From Nitrosopumilales archaeon CG_4_9_14_0_2_um_filter_34_16 (GTDB lineage: Archaea; Thermoproteota; Nitrososphaeria; Nitrososphaerales; Nitrosopumilaceae): 15,015 nucleotides of DNA. Of this stretch, positions 13,225 through 15,015 are shown piece by piece. Where the stretch lies: positions 1-15,015 of the forward strand of contig PFRJ01000089.1 in the NCBI GenBank assembly GCA_002788515.1, in the 5' to 3' direction. How positions within the stretch are numbered: the stretch's first letter is position 1; the number at the start of each line of letters is the position of its first letter. The position numbers and the translations under genes were made by a program. Under the pieces are notes generated by a model. The model ran no database searches. It was not told the origin of the DNA and saw only the letters and a program-made list of their open reading frames with translations.

Positions 13225-15015
13225 ATGACATTCAAATCCATTATTGATGAGATAGAAAACAATCTCCACAAAACACTCTCTGAACTTTCCATTTCTGATG
13301 TTGTGTTCTCTGTTGAACCTGCAAAACCTGGTTTTGGAAATGTTAGTTCCAATGTATCTTTTTTACTTGCTAAACAACTTAAGAAAAGCCCAAAAGAAAT
13401 TGCTGAAATACTATCTGAAAAATATCAACATTGTACACATACACTTGTTTTAAAATCTGAACCCCATCCTTCTGGATATCTGAATTTTTATGCAGATTGG
13501 GAAAAACTAAGCCAATTAATTCTCTCTGAATCTTATCTTGACACATTTGGAGATGTTGATATTGGTAACGGATCTACGATTGTAGTTGAACACACAAGTG
13601 TTAATCCTAACAAGGCACTTCACATAGGGCATATCAGAAATATTGTAATCGGTGACATTGTATCACGAATTTTAAAAAAGGCAAATTATAAAGTAAATGT
13701 ACTAAACTACATTGATGATTCTGGGCTTCAAGTAGCAGACATTATTGTTGGATTCAAATATTTTGGATATGATCAAGTTCCTCCCAATGGAAAGAAGTTT
13801 GACCATTATTGTGGTGATGATGTTTACGTTAAAACCACTGAAAAGTATGAATCTGACCCAAGCCTTGAAGTTATTCGGAAAAACATTCTTCAAGAACTTG
13901 AGGATGGTAATTCTGAAACTGCAAAGTTTGCTGATAAAATCACTAGGTTGGTTCTGGCAGGACAACTTGAAACCTGTTGGAATTTAGGGGTTACATATGA
14001 TTGCCTGAACTTTGAATCTCAAATAATTCGTTCGGGTTTATGGAGTAAAATTTTTGAAAAACTCAAAGAAATGAATCTGATTGAGTTTGAAAATGAAGGA
14101 AAGAACAAGGGTTGTTGGGTTATTCGAGGAGAAAATAACGAGGAAGATAAGGTTATTGTACGAAGTAATGGGACTGCGACATACATCGCTAAAGACATTC
14201 CTTATGCTGCTTGGAAGCTGGGATTGCTTGAAGATCCATTTAATTATGTAAAATATGAGAAAGAACAACCAAACTCTAAAATTTTATGGCAAACCACATT
14301 GAATTTGACTAGTCCTGTATCTCAAAACTTTACAGGTGAAAAAGTTCTCACAGTCATTGATTCAAGACAAGCAAGATTGCAAAAAATAATCACTTCTCTA
14401 ATGGGCAAATTCAAATCTGTTCCAGATGCTTACGTTCATCTTGGCTATGAATCTGTAACTCTGAGTTCTGACACTGCTAAAACCCTTGGATTGGATACCG
14501 ATGGGAAACAGGCTCAAATGTCCGGACGAAAAGGACTGTATGTTAATGCAGATTCTGTCTATGAAATTTTAAAAGAAAAAACCAAAGAAGAGACACAAAA
14601 AAGACATCCTGAAATGAAACCTTCTGAAATTGAAAAAATTGCTCACAATGTTTCAGTTGGTACTTTACGATATGAAATGATAAAACAAGATTTGGATAAA
14701 ATCATCACTTTTGACTTGACAAAATCTCTTAGCTTAGATGGTGACACTGCACCATACATACAATATACTCATGCACGTGCATCACGAATATTAGAAAAAT
14801 CAAATCGTACACCGACCATTAATGTTAATTTTTCACTGCTAAAAGAAGAGTCTGAATTGGAATTGATTAAAACCATTGGTCTCTTTAATTTGCAAGTCAG
14901 AGACGCTGTAAATAATTTCTCTCCAAAAGTGATTGCAAGATACTGTCATGATTTGGCAGTTGCGTTTAATGCATTTTATGAAAAATCAAAGGTTTTGGAT
15001 TTAGGTGATGCCAAC
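13225..15015 (+). CDS. argS: Arginyl-tRNA synthetase (3' end outside the window)
   Basis: 597 codons are visible with no stop before the window edge. The N-terminal 110 residues fit the Add-1 domain that contacts the tRNA D-loop. The class I signature HIGH lies at 133-136 within VEHTSVNPNKALHIGHIRN, a strong ArgS marker, followed by YIDDSGLQVAD. VRSNGTATYIAKDIPYA lies in the Rossmann catalytic core. The KMSK-type loop reads MSGRKG at 432-437, the degenerate form common in ArgS. The C-terminal helical anticodon-binding domain begins around YIQYTHARASRI and is incomplete. The enzyme charges tRNA-Arg in the cytosol. The ATG is one base past the previous stop (TAATATG), so it is translated from the same mRNA. 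Confidence 0.96.
   Translation, partial: MTFKSIIDEIENNLHKTLSELSISDVVFSVEPAKPGFGNVSSNVSFLLAKQLKKSPKEIAEILSEKYQHCTHTLVLKSEPHPSGYLNFYADWEKLSQLILSESYLDTFGDVDIGNGSTIVVEHTSVNPNKALHIGHIRNIVIGDIVSRILKKANYKVNVLNYIDDSGLQVADIIVGFKYFGYDQVPPNGKKFDHYCGDDVYVKTTEKYESDPSLEVIRKNILQELEDGNSETAKFADKITRLVLAGQLETCWNLGVTYDCLNFESQIIRSGLWSKIFEKLKEMNLIEFENEGKNKGCWVIRGENNEEDKVIVRSNGTATYIAKDIPYAAWKLGLLEDPFNYVKYEKEQPNSKILWQTTLNLTSPVSQNFTGEKVLTVIDSRQARLQKIITSLMGKFKSVPDAYVHLGYESVTLSSDTAKTLGLDTDGKQAQMSGRKGLYVNADSVYEILKEKTKEETQKRHPEMKPSEIEKIAHNVSVGTLRYEMIKQDLDKIITFDLTKSLSLDGDTAPYIQYTHARASRILEKSNRTPTINVNFSLLKEESELELIKTIGLFNLQVRDAVNNFSPKVIARYCHDLAVAFNAFYEKSKVLDLGDAN

Noticed and set aside
12818..13231. 137-codon - strand frame opposite the phosphatase gene
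   Set aside because: The + strand carries all HAD motifs in order; the opposite frame is a shadow with no domain.

Overview
The window is AT-rich archaeal DNA that most resembles an ammonia-oxidising thaumarchaeon (Nitrososphaerota, Nitrosopumilus/Nitrosarchaeum-like). The evidence is indirect: a DRG-type GTPase with a TGS domain, an archaeal-type phosphoglycolate phosphatase, a Thi4-type thiazole synthase, a siroheme nitrite/sulfite reductase, very tight gene packing, and TATA-like boxes about 25-30 bases ahead of start codons. Those boxes imply many leaderless mRNAs, several starting with GTG or TTG. No rRNA, tRNA, CRISPR array or insertion sequence was seen.

Region 1 (1-1501, + strand): the last codons of an unidentified gene, then a TusA-like sulfur carrier and a PLP-dependent cysteine synthase, closely coupled. 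Region 2 (1507-4903, - strand): read from its promoter, a Thi4 thiazole synthase that has the active-site Cys of the suicide type, a Cys/His protein resembling a degenerate archaemetzincin, thioredoxin reductase, a four-cysteine mini-protein overlapping trxB by one base, and a coiled-coil-like protein. Region 3 (5092-7697, + strand): a siroheme/4Fe-4S nitrite/sulfite reductase overlapping a two-domain rhodanese. Regions 1-3 share a sulfur and thiol theme (sulfite to sulfide, sulfide to cysteine, sulfur carriers, thiol reduction, sulfur use for thiamine), which favours a sulfite reductase reading over a nitrite one.

Region 4 (7698-10582): a TPR plus winged-helix-like protein (-) and a long collagen-like protein (+) diverge from a 14-bp perfect palindrome that looks like a two-way TATA element. 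The collagen-like protein has 123 uninterrupted Gly-X-Y triplets, dominated by Gly-Asp-Lys. Its 5' end is odd: a well-formed coding stretch lies in another frame just upstream, begins where the transcript should start, and has no standard start codon. This suggests a decayed, frameshifted or recoded N-terminus.

Region 5 (10583-11328): AT-rich DNA around a 54-residue Lys/Arg/Ala/Pro protein built from a 21-residue tandem repeat, like a eukaryotic histone H1 tail. Region 6 (11329-15015): a DRG-family GTPase (-) diverging from phosphoglycolate phosphatase and arginyl-tRNA synthetase (+), the latter cut by the window edge.

The least ordinary items are the collagen-like locus, the H1-tail-like mini-protein and the archaemetzincin-like protein without its catalytic histidines.
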